A stretch of 64,000 nt of DNA from Pseudobacteriovorax antillogorgiicola (GTDB taxonomy: Bacteria; Bdellovibrionota_B; Oligoflexia; Oligoflexales; Oligoflexaceae). The position numbers and the translations under genes were made by a program. The stretch lies in NCBI RefSeq assembly GCF_900177345.1, contig NZ_FWZT01000007.1:62001-126000 (forward strand). The letters run 5' to 3'. Within the stretch, counting starts at the first letter, position 1, and every line of letters begins with the position of its first letter. Shown here piece after piece: positions 16,767 to 25,554 of this stretch. Under the pieces are notes generated by a model. It was given only the letters and a program-made list of their open reading frames with translations, had not been told where the DNA came from and did no database searches.

Positions 16767-17927
16767 TTAAGTATGACCGGGTTTGAGTCGTTTCAAAGCA
16801 CCTTCGTGTTGCCGGATACCGGGTCGTAATTTCATGAGTCTACCTTGTTTTTTGCCGTCTTGAAACGCATCATTGTCTCTCAATTGGCATTGGTAGGATC
16901 GACGATGAACTCTAGGATGTCTGTCAGCAACGAACTGATCTAGCTCTTGACGGTTGCGTGTGATCAGAGCTTGAGCTTCACTCAGATCTTTTGAAGTGGC
17001 AGCCTTAGATTGTTCTTCGAGTTGCTCGTGAAAGCCTGTAAGCAAGCCGATATAGAAGCTCTTACGATTGCTTTTTCGCCCCGCATTGGCTTTGTGAGCT
17101 TGCCACAGAAGAGGCAGCTGATGCCAAAGATAGTGGTATACGTAGTCGGCGATTTGAAGATGTTTCGTGCTGCCCATAAGCTCTAGAGATTTATAGCTGA
17201 TCTGATCCTTAGCGTCGTAGAGGCTGTTGAATACAATATCAACCGAGAAAAAGCTACTCAAGATCGAAGCGATGAGGGTCTGATGCTGGGGAACGACCTT
17301 CAACTTATGGCAGATTGTGATGTAGTCATAGGATGTTTCGGCTCTGTTTTTCAATCGCTCCCACTGGTATCGCTGATTCAGGCGTTGGACCTCTTTCATC
17401 GCGAGGCAGGCCTCATGCTCGTTGTCCGAGCGACCGAGAGCTAAAAGCTTTTCGACTCGCTTTAATACTGCTGCATCTTCAGGGCTGAGCTTTTCTGGGT
17501 TTCGGGAGATCGCTTGCTGGATATCCCCTGTGGCGCTCCGTGCCCAGGAAGCAACAGCAAAACGGTCACAGGCTTGATGGAATTCTGGCCCATGTCCTGA
17601 ATGTGGGGAGTCGAGAGCCTCGTGGACCCATTGATGAGCCATCTCATGCTTTAAGACCTCTACCACCGTATCCCAAGGGTAATTTACAATCAGATCTCGA
17701 TTCAGACTCAAACGGCGTATTATCGGCTCCCATCGCCCCCAATAGCGACAGCCCTCAACGATGGCAATGCTTGGCTTTTTGAGATCAGCTCGGTACTGAA
17801 AACAAATATTCTCATATTCCCGATAGAGTTGTTCAGTCCAGTTTCGCATCTGAAAACGTCGCAACTTAGCAAACAATGGATCGTGGAAAGCTTGCTCTTT
17901 TCCTGAGTTTATATCTTTAGAATCCAT
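16767..17927 (-). CDS. SprT-like metal-binding domain with DUF2786 domain
   Basis: About 386 residues. Residues 20-150 resemble the SprT zincin fold with VLKHEMAHQWVHE (HExxH) and a later GHGPEF (third ligand region). After this comes a DUF2786-type segment (VLKRVEKLLALGRSDNEHEACLAMKEVQRLNQRY) and a helical C-terminus rich in basic residues. This combination is known in uncharacterised bacterial proteins. I prefer ATG 17927; TTG 17933 is possible. It overlaps the thiL stop by 11 nt. Predicted metalloprotease; DNA-protein crosslink repair as in SprT/SPRTN is only a speculation. Confidence 0.75.
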   Translation of the reverse strand: MDSKDINSGKEQAFHDPLFAKLRRFQMRNWTEQLYREYENICFQYRADLKKPSIAIVEGCRYWGRWEPIIRRLSLNRDLIVNYPWDTVVEVLKHEMAHQWVHEALDSPHSGHGPEFHQACDRFAVASWARSATGDIQQAISRNPEKLSPEDAAVLKRVEKLLALGRSDNEHEACLAMKEVQRLNQRYQWERLKNRAETSYDYITICHKLKVVPQHQTLIASILSSFFSVDIVFNSLYDAKDQISYKSLELMGSTKHLQIADYVYHYLWHQLPLLWQAHKANAGRKSNRKSFYIGLLTGFHEQLEEQSKAATSKDLSEAQALITRNRQELDQFVADRHPRVHRRSYQCQLRDNDAFQDGKKQGRLMKLRPGIRQHEGALKRLKPGHT

Positions 17928-18813
17928 GTTCAAAACCCGTGCTGATTATGGCTGTGCCGTCGTTCCACTGCAAGGCATTTGGCCCTTGTTTGACGATGGT
18001 ACCCACATGATAGATCGGCTGACTTAGCTTAGCTCTCTTAAGCGTCTCGACCCCTTTGGGGTTTAGGGAAAAGCAAAGCTCAAAGTCTTCACCATCGGTC
18101 AAAGCTTTCTCAAGCCGAGTATCCAAGTGAGTTATGTTGCTGCGAAAGGGAATGGCCTCTGGGTTTAGTTGGGCTGAGACAGCACTTTCGCTACAAATAT
18201 GGCGAAGGTCGGTAGCTAAGCCATCGGACAGATCGATCATGCTTGTGATAGGGGTGAGGTCTAGCAATTCTTTGGCTAAAAAGGTTCGTGGTTCAAAATT
18301 GAGGTGGTGGTCGTCAATGCTGCCACCAAGAGGACCGGTAACAAAAATGGAATCACCAGGCTTTGCCCCTGAACGCCGCACAGGACCGCGGTGATGGGGA
18401 CGGCCCGTGAGCGTGATCGAAACCACCAGTGGGCCTGACCAGCTATTGCTGTCCCCACCAGCTATGGCAATATGAAACTTATCAGCCAGAGTCACGATAC
18501 CGGACATGAGGCCTTCAACCAACGGTTGGCTTTCCTTCCTTTGAGGGATGACCAGAGATACAAAGGCGGCTTCAGGTACGCCGCCCATTGCAGCAATGTC
18601 ACTGATGCTCACTGCCAAGGACTTCCGTCCGATTAATGCCGGAGGAGTATCCCCACAAATAAAGTGGCGACCATCCATCAGAGTATCGGTGGTTACCAAC
18701 TGGGCTTGGGGGTGGCTTTGCAGTACAGCGCAGTCATCTCCAATTCCAAGCATCACGTTAGGATGGGGCTTCACTTGGCTTCTGATAGATTCTATTAGTT
18801 TCAATTCGGTCAT
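17917..18813 (-). CDS. thiL: Thiamine-monophosphate kinase
   Basis: ATP-dependent phosphorylation of thiamine phosphate to thiamine diphosphate, the last step of cofactor synthesis. 298 residues. Family motifs: GIGDDCAVL, VTTDTLMDGRHF, GRKSLAVSISDIAAMGG, IAGGDSNSW and ISMIDLSDGLATDL-type region (SMIDLSDGLATD). Its ATG overlaps the gluQ stop (ATGA), and its own end overlaps the SprT-like start, so the operon is translationally coupled. Confidence 0.93.
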   Translation of the reverse strand: MTELKLIESIRSQVKPHPNVMLGIGDDCAVLQSHPQAQLVTTDTLMDGRHFICGDTPPALIGRKSLAVSISDIAAMGGVPEAAFVSLVIPQRKESQPLVEGLMSGIVTLADKFHIAIAGGDSNSWSGPLVVSITLTGRPHHRGPVRRSGAKPGDSIFVTGPLGGSIDDHHLNFEPRTFLAKELLDLTPITSMIDLSDGLATDLRHICSESAVSAQLNPEAIPFRSNITHLDTRLEKALTDGEDFELCFSLNPKGVETLKRAKLSQPIYHVGTIVKQGPNALQWNDGTAIISTGFEHGF

Positions 18814-19718
18814 GAGAAAAAGTCTCCTAGATCACAAGCGCTCACAGGCTGCACTTTAGGAATCATACCAGCTGCGAAGCAAGCCTGGCCAATGACGTCT
18901 TCTGGAGACCAGCCCTGATCCCGCAACTCGCCTATGCTAGATGCTTGATCCCGCTTGGAAAGCTTTTTACCGTTATCGTCATAAACCAAAGGGTGGTGGA
19001 GATAGTGCACCCGCCTGTTGCTACCGATCATGTCAGCAATCATGATTTGTCGTGCGGTGGTGTGGGTGAGGTCTTGGCCACGGATGATCAAGTTGACTCC
19101 ATCATGGCAATCGTCAACGACAACCGCAAATTGATAGGACCAGTAGTCATGACGATCTCGGATCATGACATCGCCGCACTGTTCCTGGGGGCACTGGGTT
19201 TGTGGGCCCAAGCATAGGTCATCAAAGCTAATTCCGTAGTTGGGAATCTTCAGCCGCAGGCTACCTGGCTCAGACCAGGCGATGGCTGCATCGCGGCAAG
19301 TATTAGGGTAACGCAGTTCATCTCGATCCTCACCTTGGGCATCTTGAATCTGACGTCGGCTGCAAACACAGCGATAAATCGATGGTCTTAGGCGTTCCGC
19401 TGTTTCAGCAAATAAAGAAAAGCTATCGCGGCTCTGAAGCTTGATCTCTTGGGGTGATGTTACAGGCAAATCGAGAAATCCAAGCCAAGAGAGGTCATCT
19501 GCTATGGCCTTGATATAATCGGGACGGGCACGGCCTTGGTCGTGGTCTTCGATACGGACGAGGACCTTGGCACGTATTGCGCTCGCTACCCCCCACACGT
19601 AGGCAGCAGACAGGACGTGGCCTAGGTGCAAGTAGCCTGTCGGGCTCGGTGCAAAGCGGGTGACTTGTGAACCCTTGAGGGCATGAATACGGCGCCTTAT
19701 GGTGTCTAATTGGCTCAT
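18810..19718 (-). CDS. gluQ: Glutamyl-Q tRNA(Asp) synthetase
   Basis: Attaches glutamate to the queuosine at position 34 of tRNA-Asp(GUC). About 302 residues: the catalytic half of a glutamyl-tRNA synthetase without anticodon-binding domain. Motifs: RFAPSPTGYLHLGH (HIGH), LVRIEDHDQGRARP, zinc-binding Cys in CVCSRRQIQ...YPNTC and KKLSKRD (KMSKS). ATG 19718 is chosen because the upstream 16 residues do not fit the family and GGAAG lies 7 nt ahead. First gene of the operon with thiL. Three tRNA-Asp genes, its substrate, are within 15 kb. Confidence 0.93.
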   Translation of the reverse strand: MSQLDTIRRRIHALKGSQVTRFAPSPTGYLHLGHVLSAAYVWGVASAIRAKVLVRIEDHDQGRARPDYIKAIADDLSWLGFLDLPVTSPQEIKLQSRDSFSLFAETAERLRPSIYRCVCSRRQIQDAQGEDRDELRYPNTCRDAAIAWSEPGSLRLKIPNYGISFDDLCLGPQTQCPQEQCGDVMIRDRHDYWSYQFAVVVDDCHDGVNLIIRGQDLTHTTARQIMIADMIGSNRRVHYLHHPLVYDDNGKKLSKRDQASSIGELRDQGWSPEDVIGQACFAAGMIPKVQPVSACDLGDFFS

Positions 19719-19820
19719 TTTTTTTCTTCCACTCCTTAGAAACCTCGTTCTAACACAGCAGCTCACTGTTGATATATCCTAAAAAAAGTGGAAAGTAAGA
19801 GCAGGCATAAGGGAGGAAGT

Positions 19821-20618
19821 GTGTCTGATCAAAAACGGCAGGTATTGGTGATTGACTCTGGAGTTGGTGGACTGACCGTAGCCAAAGAAATTATGGCTCT
19901 AATACCCAATGCAAGCATCGCTTATTTTGCTGACCATGGGTACTTTCCTTACGGCGATAAAGATGAGGCTTGGCTTGTGAATCGGCTTGTTGATCTGCTA
20001 CGGAAGGGGATCACACGATTTAATCCTGATGTCCTTGTTATTGCCTGCAACACCGCTTCAACGACGGTCTTACCTCATTTAAGGCAACGATTTTCGCGGC
20101 CTATTGTAGGGGTTGTACCCGCGATCAAGCCTGCTAGCCAGCACTCACAGAAAAAGCAGATTGGCTTACTGGCGACGACTGGCACTGTGAGTCGTTCTTA
20201 CACGGATCGTCTGATTGCTGACTTTGCCTCAGACTGTCAGGTGATTGCGGTCGGCTCTCAGGAATTGGTGCATATGGCTGAATCTAAGATTCAAGGGCAA
20301 GCGGTAGATCACGAAAAGCTGCGAGAGATCTGCCGGGACTTTTTGAATGATCATGGAGAGCCTCGGGTTGATGTGGTGGTTCTGGGCTGCACCCATTTCC
20401 CAGTGCTTCGAATTGATTTCGAGCAGGCTGTGTCTGATGAAATTCGTTGGATTGATTCAGGTGAGGCTATTGCACAAAGAGTTAAGTCACTGATGCCTAA
20501 CGAGCTGGCAGCCGCTTCAGGCTCTCATATATTCCTCACTAGCGACGATCGCTATCTCTCATCTGGATTAACATCATATCTACGAAACATGGGCTTCAGC
20601 GATATGGGGTTGGGCTGA
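19821..20618 (+). CDS. murI: Glutamate racemase
   Basis: Makes D-glutamate for peptidoglycan. About 265 residues. Motifs: VIDSGVGGLTVAKEI, YFADHGYFPYGDK, VIACNTAST and VVLGCTHFPVL, which hold both catalytic cysteines. GTG 19821 is preceded by AGGGAGGA; a GTG at 19788 in frame is less likely. It is divergent from gluQ and converges with the PBP-associated gene, overlapping its 3' end by 23 bp. This places three cell-wall genes together. Confidence 0.94.
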   Translation: MSDQKRQVLVIDSGVGGLTVAKEIMALIPNASIAYFADHGYFPYGDKDEAWLVNRLVDLLRKGITRFNPDVLVIACNTASTTVLPHLRQRFSRPIVGVVPAIKPASQHSQKKQIGLLATTGTVSRSYTDRLIADFASDCQVIAVGSQELVHMAESKIQGQAVDHEKLREICRDFLNDHGEPRVDVVVLGCTHFPVLRIDFEQAVSDEIRWIDSGEAIAQRVKSLMPNELAAASGSHIFLTSDDRYLSSGLTSYLRNMGFSDMGLG

Positions 20619-22170
20619 GTAAAGCGTGCTCAGCGGCTCTCTGAAACATGGGGTACAGACCACTTTCTGATAAAGAAAATAGGAATGTAGGCCAATTGCT
20701 TACTTGCTTTTGATCAAATACTCTTTGGGATTGAAAGAACGGATCTTTTTTCCTAGTGCGAAGCTCCCCTAGGATTTTTCTTATGTCGCGGCGATCTTCT
20801 GGTAGTGCCGTTCTCACTCGTTCGGCGATGTCAATACTGTGCCGACCGATAAGCCAGAGATCGAGTGCCATGGTTTGCTCTGGGGTGGTGAAATAGGGTG
20901 ATTCCTGGGTGGTGACTTTCAAGCGGTAGGGAAGGCGAAGATAGCTACCAATGTAGTCCACAAAAATTGAACCTGCAAGAAAGGGCTCGGGCGGATTGAA
21001 TAACTCAGGCGCTCGCCACTGTTGAGTTCCCAGCAAGGGTATCTTGGGTACTTTGAGGTACTTTAGGATGTTGATAAAATGACGAACCGTTTTAAAGTTG
21101 TCGACTATGATAATCGTGTCCACAGTCTGCTCTGGGGGCAACATGATGCCTTCGGGGTTGAAAGGAATCCCTGCCTCCTCGGCTTCTAACTTTTTCTTCT
21201 CTATAAGTTCTGCAAGTTCTTCATGTCTCTCCGGATCATCTATTTTGAAGAGTTCACGAATTCCTAGGGCAAGGGAACTATAGTCCTTAGGGTTGTAATG
21301 AGCTATCTTGACGATATTTTTCTTATCACGATTGAGGCGATCCTGAAGGTGAAACACAAATTCCTTCTGACGATGCTCCGGGTGAAAGATAGCCACCTTC
21401 TGAAAGGCTCGATTATGGATATATGTGGCTAAGGATATGGCCATCTGCTGTTGGTCAGGCGAAATATAGAAGGCAAAGGGGCTCAGTTTCTGTCGAAAAG
21501 CGGGGCTATGCAAAATCAAAGTTGGTATCTGGAGCTTTTCACTCCAAAGATTGAGCATCTTTGCCTCGTACTTTGTGACTCCTCCAATGAGAATGGATAC
21601 CCGATCAACAAAAACGAGTTTGGCCAGCTGCTGGTGAAAAGCCTTGGCATGGCTTCGAGAGTCGCCCAGCACACCATACCTCTCAAATAATTTAACGTCC
21701 TTATAATAGGTTTTGATGGCCTCCGCAAAATGAACCCCAAGGTCGCGGTCTTTGCCTTGAAGTGGGGCAAGGACTCCTATTTTCCCAGTATGATGACTCA
21801 GGGTGCCGTGGACGGCTCGTTGTACCGAGCGTTTGCGGCAGTCTGAAGCCTGACGATCTTTGAGTTTTAGAAAAGCTGTTTTTGCCTTTGGTTGCCAACC
21901 CTTTGGCAAAAATTTGTAGAGTTTTTGATAGTAGCTGATAGATTCACTAAATTGATGCTGGCATCGACGTAGTTTGTTCTGACTAATCTGGCCTTTGGTG
22001 CCGGGCATGGCTAGATCGACCACAGGGTCATCCACAAAGCTGCTGTTGCTGCCAAGGGAGCTAGCTTGCCAGCCTAAAGATGTAGCTAATATGTAGACTT
22101 TCCACAGCCGAGCATCTAAGCAGAGCCTGAAAATTAGTTGAAGAAAGGAAAAGTGGCCAAAGAGCTTCAT
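20596..22170 (-). CDS. Periplasmic-binding-fold protein, putative PBP1A activator (LpoA/LppC-like)
   Basis: 524 residues with an N-terminal hydrophobic stretch (KVYILATSLGW) but no lipobox. Residues about 125-440 look like a type 1 periplasmic-binding fold: KIGVLAPLQGKDRDLGVHFAEAIKTYY, VSILIGGVTKYEAKML, AFYISPDQQQM, VAIFHPEHRQKEF and DTIIIVDNFKTV. The region before it is helical and Cys/basic-rich. Sequence and order resemble LpoA-type penicillin-binding protein activators. The gene starts 6 nt after the PBP1A stop, which supports that role. It could instead be an orphan branched-chain-amino-acid-type binding protein. Fold likely, function inferred from context. Confidence 0.6.
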   Translation of the reverse strand: MKLFGHFSFLQLIFRLCLDARLWKVYILATSLGWQASSLGSNSSFVDDPVVDLAMPGTKGQISQNKLRRCQHQFSESISYYQKLYKFLPKGWQPKAKTAFLKLKDRQASDCRKRSVQRAVHGTLSHHTGKIGVLAPLQGKDRDLGVHFAEAIKTYYKDVKLFERYGVLGDSRSHAKAFHQQLAKLVFVDRVSILIGGVTKYEAKMLNLWSEKLQIPTLILHSPAFRQKLSPFAFYISPDQQQMAISLATYIHNRAFQKVAIFHPEHRQKEFVFHLQDRLNRDKKNIVKIAHYNPKDYSSLALGIRELFKIDDPERHEELAELIEKKKLEAEEAGIPFNPEGIMLPPEQTVDTIIIVDNFKTVRHFINILKYLKVPKIPLLGTQQWRAPELFNPPEPFLAGSIFVDYIGSYLRLPYRLKVTTQESPYFTTPEQTMALDLWLIGRHSIDIAERVRTALPEDRRDIRKILGELRTRKKDPFFQSQRVFDQKQVSNWPTFLFSLSESGLYPMFQRAAEHALLSPTPYR

Positions 22171-22176
22171 GGAATT

Positions 22177-24270
22177 CTACCTATCAAATAAGCTTCGATA
22201 CGAGCCCGAGCGGCTGATAACTTTAAGGTTCGAGTTTTGAGCTTCAGGTTCCTGCCCCTCAAGAAAGTGCATCGTGATCCCCGACTCATCGCGGTAACCG
22301 AACTTCGGGTGAACCTTGGCCTCGATAACTCCTTCGGGCACGATAAACGATGGCAACTGTTCCTCATCTCGATCCACCATCACCTTTTGTATGAATGAAC
22401 TCCAGATTGGCAACGCTAAAGTCGTTGCAGAAATCGTATGTTCGAAGCCTTGGTGTTTTTCGACACCAGCCCAAACGATTGCCACCAGCTCTGGAGTAAA
22501 GCCACAGAACCAATTGTCCTTGGATTGGTCTGATGTGCCTGTCTTCCCAACTGCATAGGCAGCATGACGCCTAAAGTTATAGGCCGTTCCGTATTTAAAG
22601 ACAGATCGGAGGCCTTCTACCATGAGGTAAGAAACGGGTACACTCAAGGCACGGTCAAGGCGCGTTGCCGGTGGTGGGGACTCATAGAGAACCTTACCAT
22701 TGCGATCTGTAATTTTAGTGATGGCAATGGTCTCGACCCTTTGCCCTTGATTGGCAATGGTGCCGTAGACTTGAGACATGTCTAACATGGTGACTTCGGA
22801 GCCACCGAGAATAGTGCCGATCTCTTTCTTAAGAGGGGTCTTAATACCCATCCGTTTGCCATGATCTAATATCTTATCGAGACCGATCTTTTGAGCAATC
22901 TCTACTGTAGGGGTGTTGATTGATTTATAGAAGGCGCGAAGTAGGGTCGTTTCGGTTAAAAAGCTTTGGGTTGAGTAGTTTTTGGGGCGATAGTCTTTGA
23001 CAGCAATCGGCGATACATAGAGCATGTCCGACCACTTAAACCCCTCTTCGAGAGCCAAAGAATAGACTACCGGCTTAATACTTGATCCTGGTGAGCGCTT
23101 CGCGTGGACGGTTCGATTAAATTGTGTCTTTCTATAATCGCGACCCCCAACCATAGCCAATATATGGCCAGTCTTGGGATCGGTAACTAGTAATGCTGCT
23201 TCGATGGAAGGTGGTTTTTGATCAAGATCACCAAGCAAATACGCGCGGGACTCTTCTAAGAATCGCTTACTGCCCGTGATTGTATCCCGAGCCTTTTTTT
23301 GGAGGTCTCGATCCAGTGTGGTGTGAATTCGAAGGCCTTTGTTTTTTACGTTCTGACCCAATAGCCTCGCCGTTTCCTCACGAACATAGTCGATGAAGTA
23401 GGGGGCTACCTGAGTATTGATAGGGTTGTATGAAGTGTAGCTGAGCTTGCGTTTTAAAAGCTCCTTCGCTTGAGGAACGGTGAGGTAGCCCGAGCGAGCC
23501 ATGGCTATGATGACTTTTCGCTGTCTCGCCTTGGCTTTCTTAGGGCTTCGATGTGGGTTGTAGGCGCTGGGTGATTGGAAAAGACCTGCGATCAATGCTA
23601 GCTCATGAGCTTCAAGTTCTTGCAAAGGCCGACCAAAGTATCGCTTGGCAGCGGCACCCACACCATATGAACCATGACCTAGGAAGAGTGCGTTGAGATA
23701 GATTTCTAGAATTCTGTCCTTGCTAAGCTTTTGCTCCAGGAGCATAGAAAGGGCAATTTCCTTGATCTTTCGGGCAAACGTCTTTTCTCGGGTTAGCAAG
23801 AAGTTGCGAACCAGTTGTTGCGTGATTGTTGATGCCCCTTGGCTGATCGATTTGGTGCGAATGATGCTGACCATAGCCCGAAACATAGCTTTGACATCGA
23901 TTCCCTGGTGCTTATAAAAATTTCGATCCTCGATAGCTAAGACGGCTTCTATGAGCGGTTCTGGAATATCCTCTAGCTTGGTATAAACATAGTAGGCACT
24001 AAAAAATTCACCTATCTTTCGATCATCTTTATCGAAGACAACAGAGTTGTCCATGGGCTTATATTCAGTGATCGCGGTAAGGTCTTTTTCGCTAAGATCG
24101 AATACACCTAGATTCGAGAGCCAGATTCCAATGCCTGCACACGCTACACTCAAAAAGCCAAAGGTTAGGAGAACGCTAATTTTGAACGCAAACCATCCCG
24201 GGCGCCAACTATGGTTGCGAACCATGCGCTCAATCTTGGTATCCGATAGATCCTGTAGTTTCTTACTCAT
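22177..24270 (-). CDS. mrcA: Bifunctional penicillin-binding protein 1A
   Basis: Class A PBP that polymerises and cross-links peptidoglycan. 697 residues. One membrane helix (about 25-50). GT51 motifs: EDRNFYKHQGID (catalytic Glu near 113), GASTITQQLVRN, KIKEIALSMLLEQ and YLNALFLGHGSYGVGAAAKRYFG. Transpeptidase motifs: SPGSSIKP (nucleophile near 395), SINTPTVEIA and KTGTSDQSKDNWF. Shorter than E. coli PBP1a (850), lacking much of the ODD/linker region. The SD is weak. It forms a two-gene operon with the putative activator behind it. Confidence 0.94.
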   Translation of the reverse strand: MSKKLQDLSDTKIERMVRNHSWRPGWFAFKISVLLTFGFLSVACAGIGIWLSNLGVFDLSEKDLTAITEYKPMDNSVVFDKDDRKIGEFFSAYYVYTKLEDIPEPLIEAVLAIEDRNFYKHQGIDVKAMFRAMVSIIRTKSISQGASTITQQLVRNFLLTREKTFARKIKEIALSMLLEQKLSKDRILEIYLNALFLGHGSYGVGAAAKRYFGRPLQELEAHELALIAGLFQSPSAYNPHRSPKKAKARQRKVIIAMARSGYLTVPQAKELLKRKLSYTSYNPINTQVAPYFIDYVREETARLLGQNVKNKGLRIHTTLDRDLQKKARDTITGSKRFLEESRAYLLGDLDQKPPSIEAALLVTDPKTGHILAMVGGRDYRKTQFNRTVHAKRSPGSSIKPVVYSLALEEGFKWSDMLYVSPIAVKDYRPKNYSTQSFLTETTLLRAFYKSINTPTVEIAQKIGLDKILDHGKRMGIKTPLKKEIGTILGGSEVTMLDMSQVYGTIANQGQRVETIAITKITDRNGKVLYESPPPATRLDRALSVPVSYLMVEGLRSVFKYGTAYNFRRHAAYAVGKTGTSDQSKDNWFCGFTPELVAIVWAGVEKHQGFEHTISATTLALPIWSSFIQKVMVDRDEEQLPSFIVPEGVIEAKVHPKFGYRDESGITMHFLEGQEPEAQNSNLKVISRSGSYRSLFDR

Positions 24271-24474
24271 GAGTCACAATTTGAAAGTTAGTATTTCGAA
24301 CTCTCTGTGATAAATTCGACATTTCCACGTGAATTCAGTAGTTTCTTTGAATTTATCAATCATTCCAGTCTGTAAAAAAAGCCTGTAGTTTTGCAATTAA
24401 GTTTTAACTTTGTCTACCGATGGCCCCTTTGAAGTGTATGCTTCAGAAAGGGATGTCTGCCTCGGGGTACGGAC

Positions 24475-25554
24475 TTGCTAAAGCTAGATAAAAAATCGAT
24501 GCGAATGCTCATCGTCGAGAAGGCGGAAGAGGTCTTTAGCCTAAAGAACTACTTTACCTCTCCATCCCATCATACACCAGATTCCACCCTGGGTATAACT
24601 TACGAGTTTAGGTCTGCTGCAAATTTGGAAGAAGCTCTGAACATTTATAACGGTTTCTATCCAGATATAATCCTCGTCAAGCTCGGTTCAAAACTAGATG
24701 AATTAATATCCTTTTGCACAGAAATTCGAGAGCTTGATGGAACGAGGCACACAGGTATTGTGCTGCTACAAGGTGCAAGCACAGTTGATCCAAATTTGGC
24801 GGTTCGGTGTTTAGAGTCTGGAGCTGATGAATACATCGATCGGAAGGCAAGCCCGCGAGAGGTATGCGCTAGAGTTCATGCAGTATTTCGGTTTAAGATT
24901 GCTAATGATGAGCTGCGCTCTGCCAATCATAGACTTCTTATCCAATCTCTGACCGACGAACTAACAGGCCTTCACAATATGAGGTCTTTCGGTAAAGAAT
25001 ACGACAAGATTTTCGAGCGAGCTTTGTCGCAAGGCTCAGGTTTTAGCATCATGATGCTCGATTTAGATAAGTTCAAGATGGTAAACGATACCAATAACCA
25101 CCTTGTGGGAAGCTACGTAATCGGAGAAGTTGGGAAAATGATTGCAGAGAGTTGCAGTCATTATCCAGGAGTGATTCCCGCTCGATATGGTGGCGATGAA
25201 TACATTATTGTGATGCCTTCCGACAATCCCCAAGCGACCATGGAACTGGCAGAAAACATCCGGGAGAAAGTAGAAGAGGCGCCCTTTGTCTATGATGGCT
25301 GTGTCGTTAACATGACGGCGAGTATCGGTTTCGCCTGGATCCCTTCAGGCTACAAGGGGGACACTGAGACCCCGATCAAGGCTGCGGATATGATGCTCTA
25401 TCGAAGCAAGGAGCAAGGGCGCAACCAGGTTCGGGGTATGATGCTACGGAATGCGGTTGATTTTGATCATATTGGTCGGCTTCATCTTGTTAATGGGGAT
25501 ACCAGCCGTGATCACAACCACGTCGCCAGACTCAGCAACATTAAGTTCTTTTAA
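24475..25554 (+). CDS. Diguanylate cyclase with degenerate receiver domain
   Basis: 359 residues. The N-terminal 130 resemble a response-regulator receiver, but the usual acidic pocket reads MLIVEKAEE and the phospho-acceptor strand reads DIILVKLGS, with Lys where Asp is expected. A GGDEF domain follows: LTDELTGLHNMRSF, MMLDLDKFKMVND, RYGGDEYIIV and SKEQGRNQV. GGDEY is a tolerated active-site variant; no RxxD inhibitory site precedes it. Predicted to make c-di-GMP without phosphorylation control. The last 37 or so codons run antisense through the end of pyk. Start TTG 24475 is tentative; ATG 24499 is possible. Confidence 0.85.
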   Translation: MLKLDKKSMRMLIVEKAEEVFSLKNYFTSPSHHTPDSTLGITYEFRSAANLEEALNIYNGFYPDIILVKLGSKLDELISFCTEIRELDGTRHTGIVLLQGASTVDPNLAVRCLESGADEYIDRKASPREVCARVHAVFRFKIANDELRSANHRLLIQSLTDELTGLHNMRSFGKEYDKIFERALSQGSGFSIMMLDLDKFKMVNDTNNHLVGSYVIGEVGKMIAESCSHYPGVIPARYGGDEYIIVMPSDNPQATMELAENIREKVEEAPFVYDGCVVNMTASIGFAWIPSGYKGDTETPIKAADMMLYRSKEQGRNQVRGMMLRNAVDFDHIGRLHLVNGDTSRDHNHVARLSNIKFF

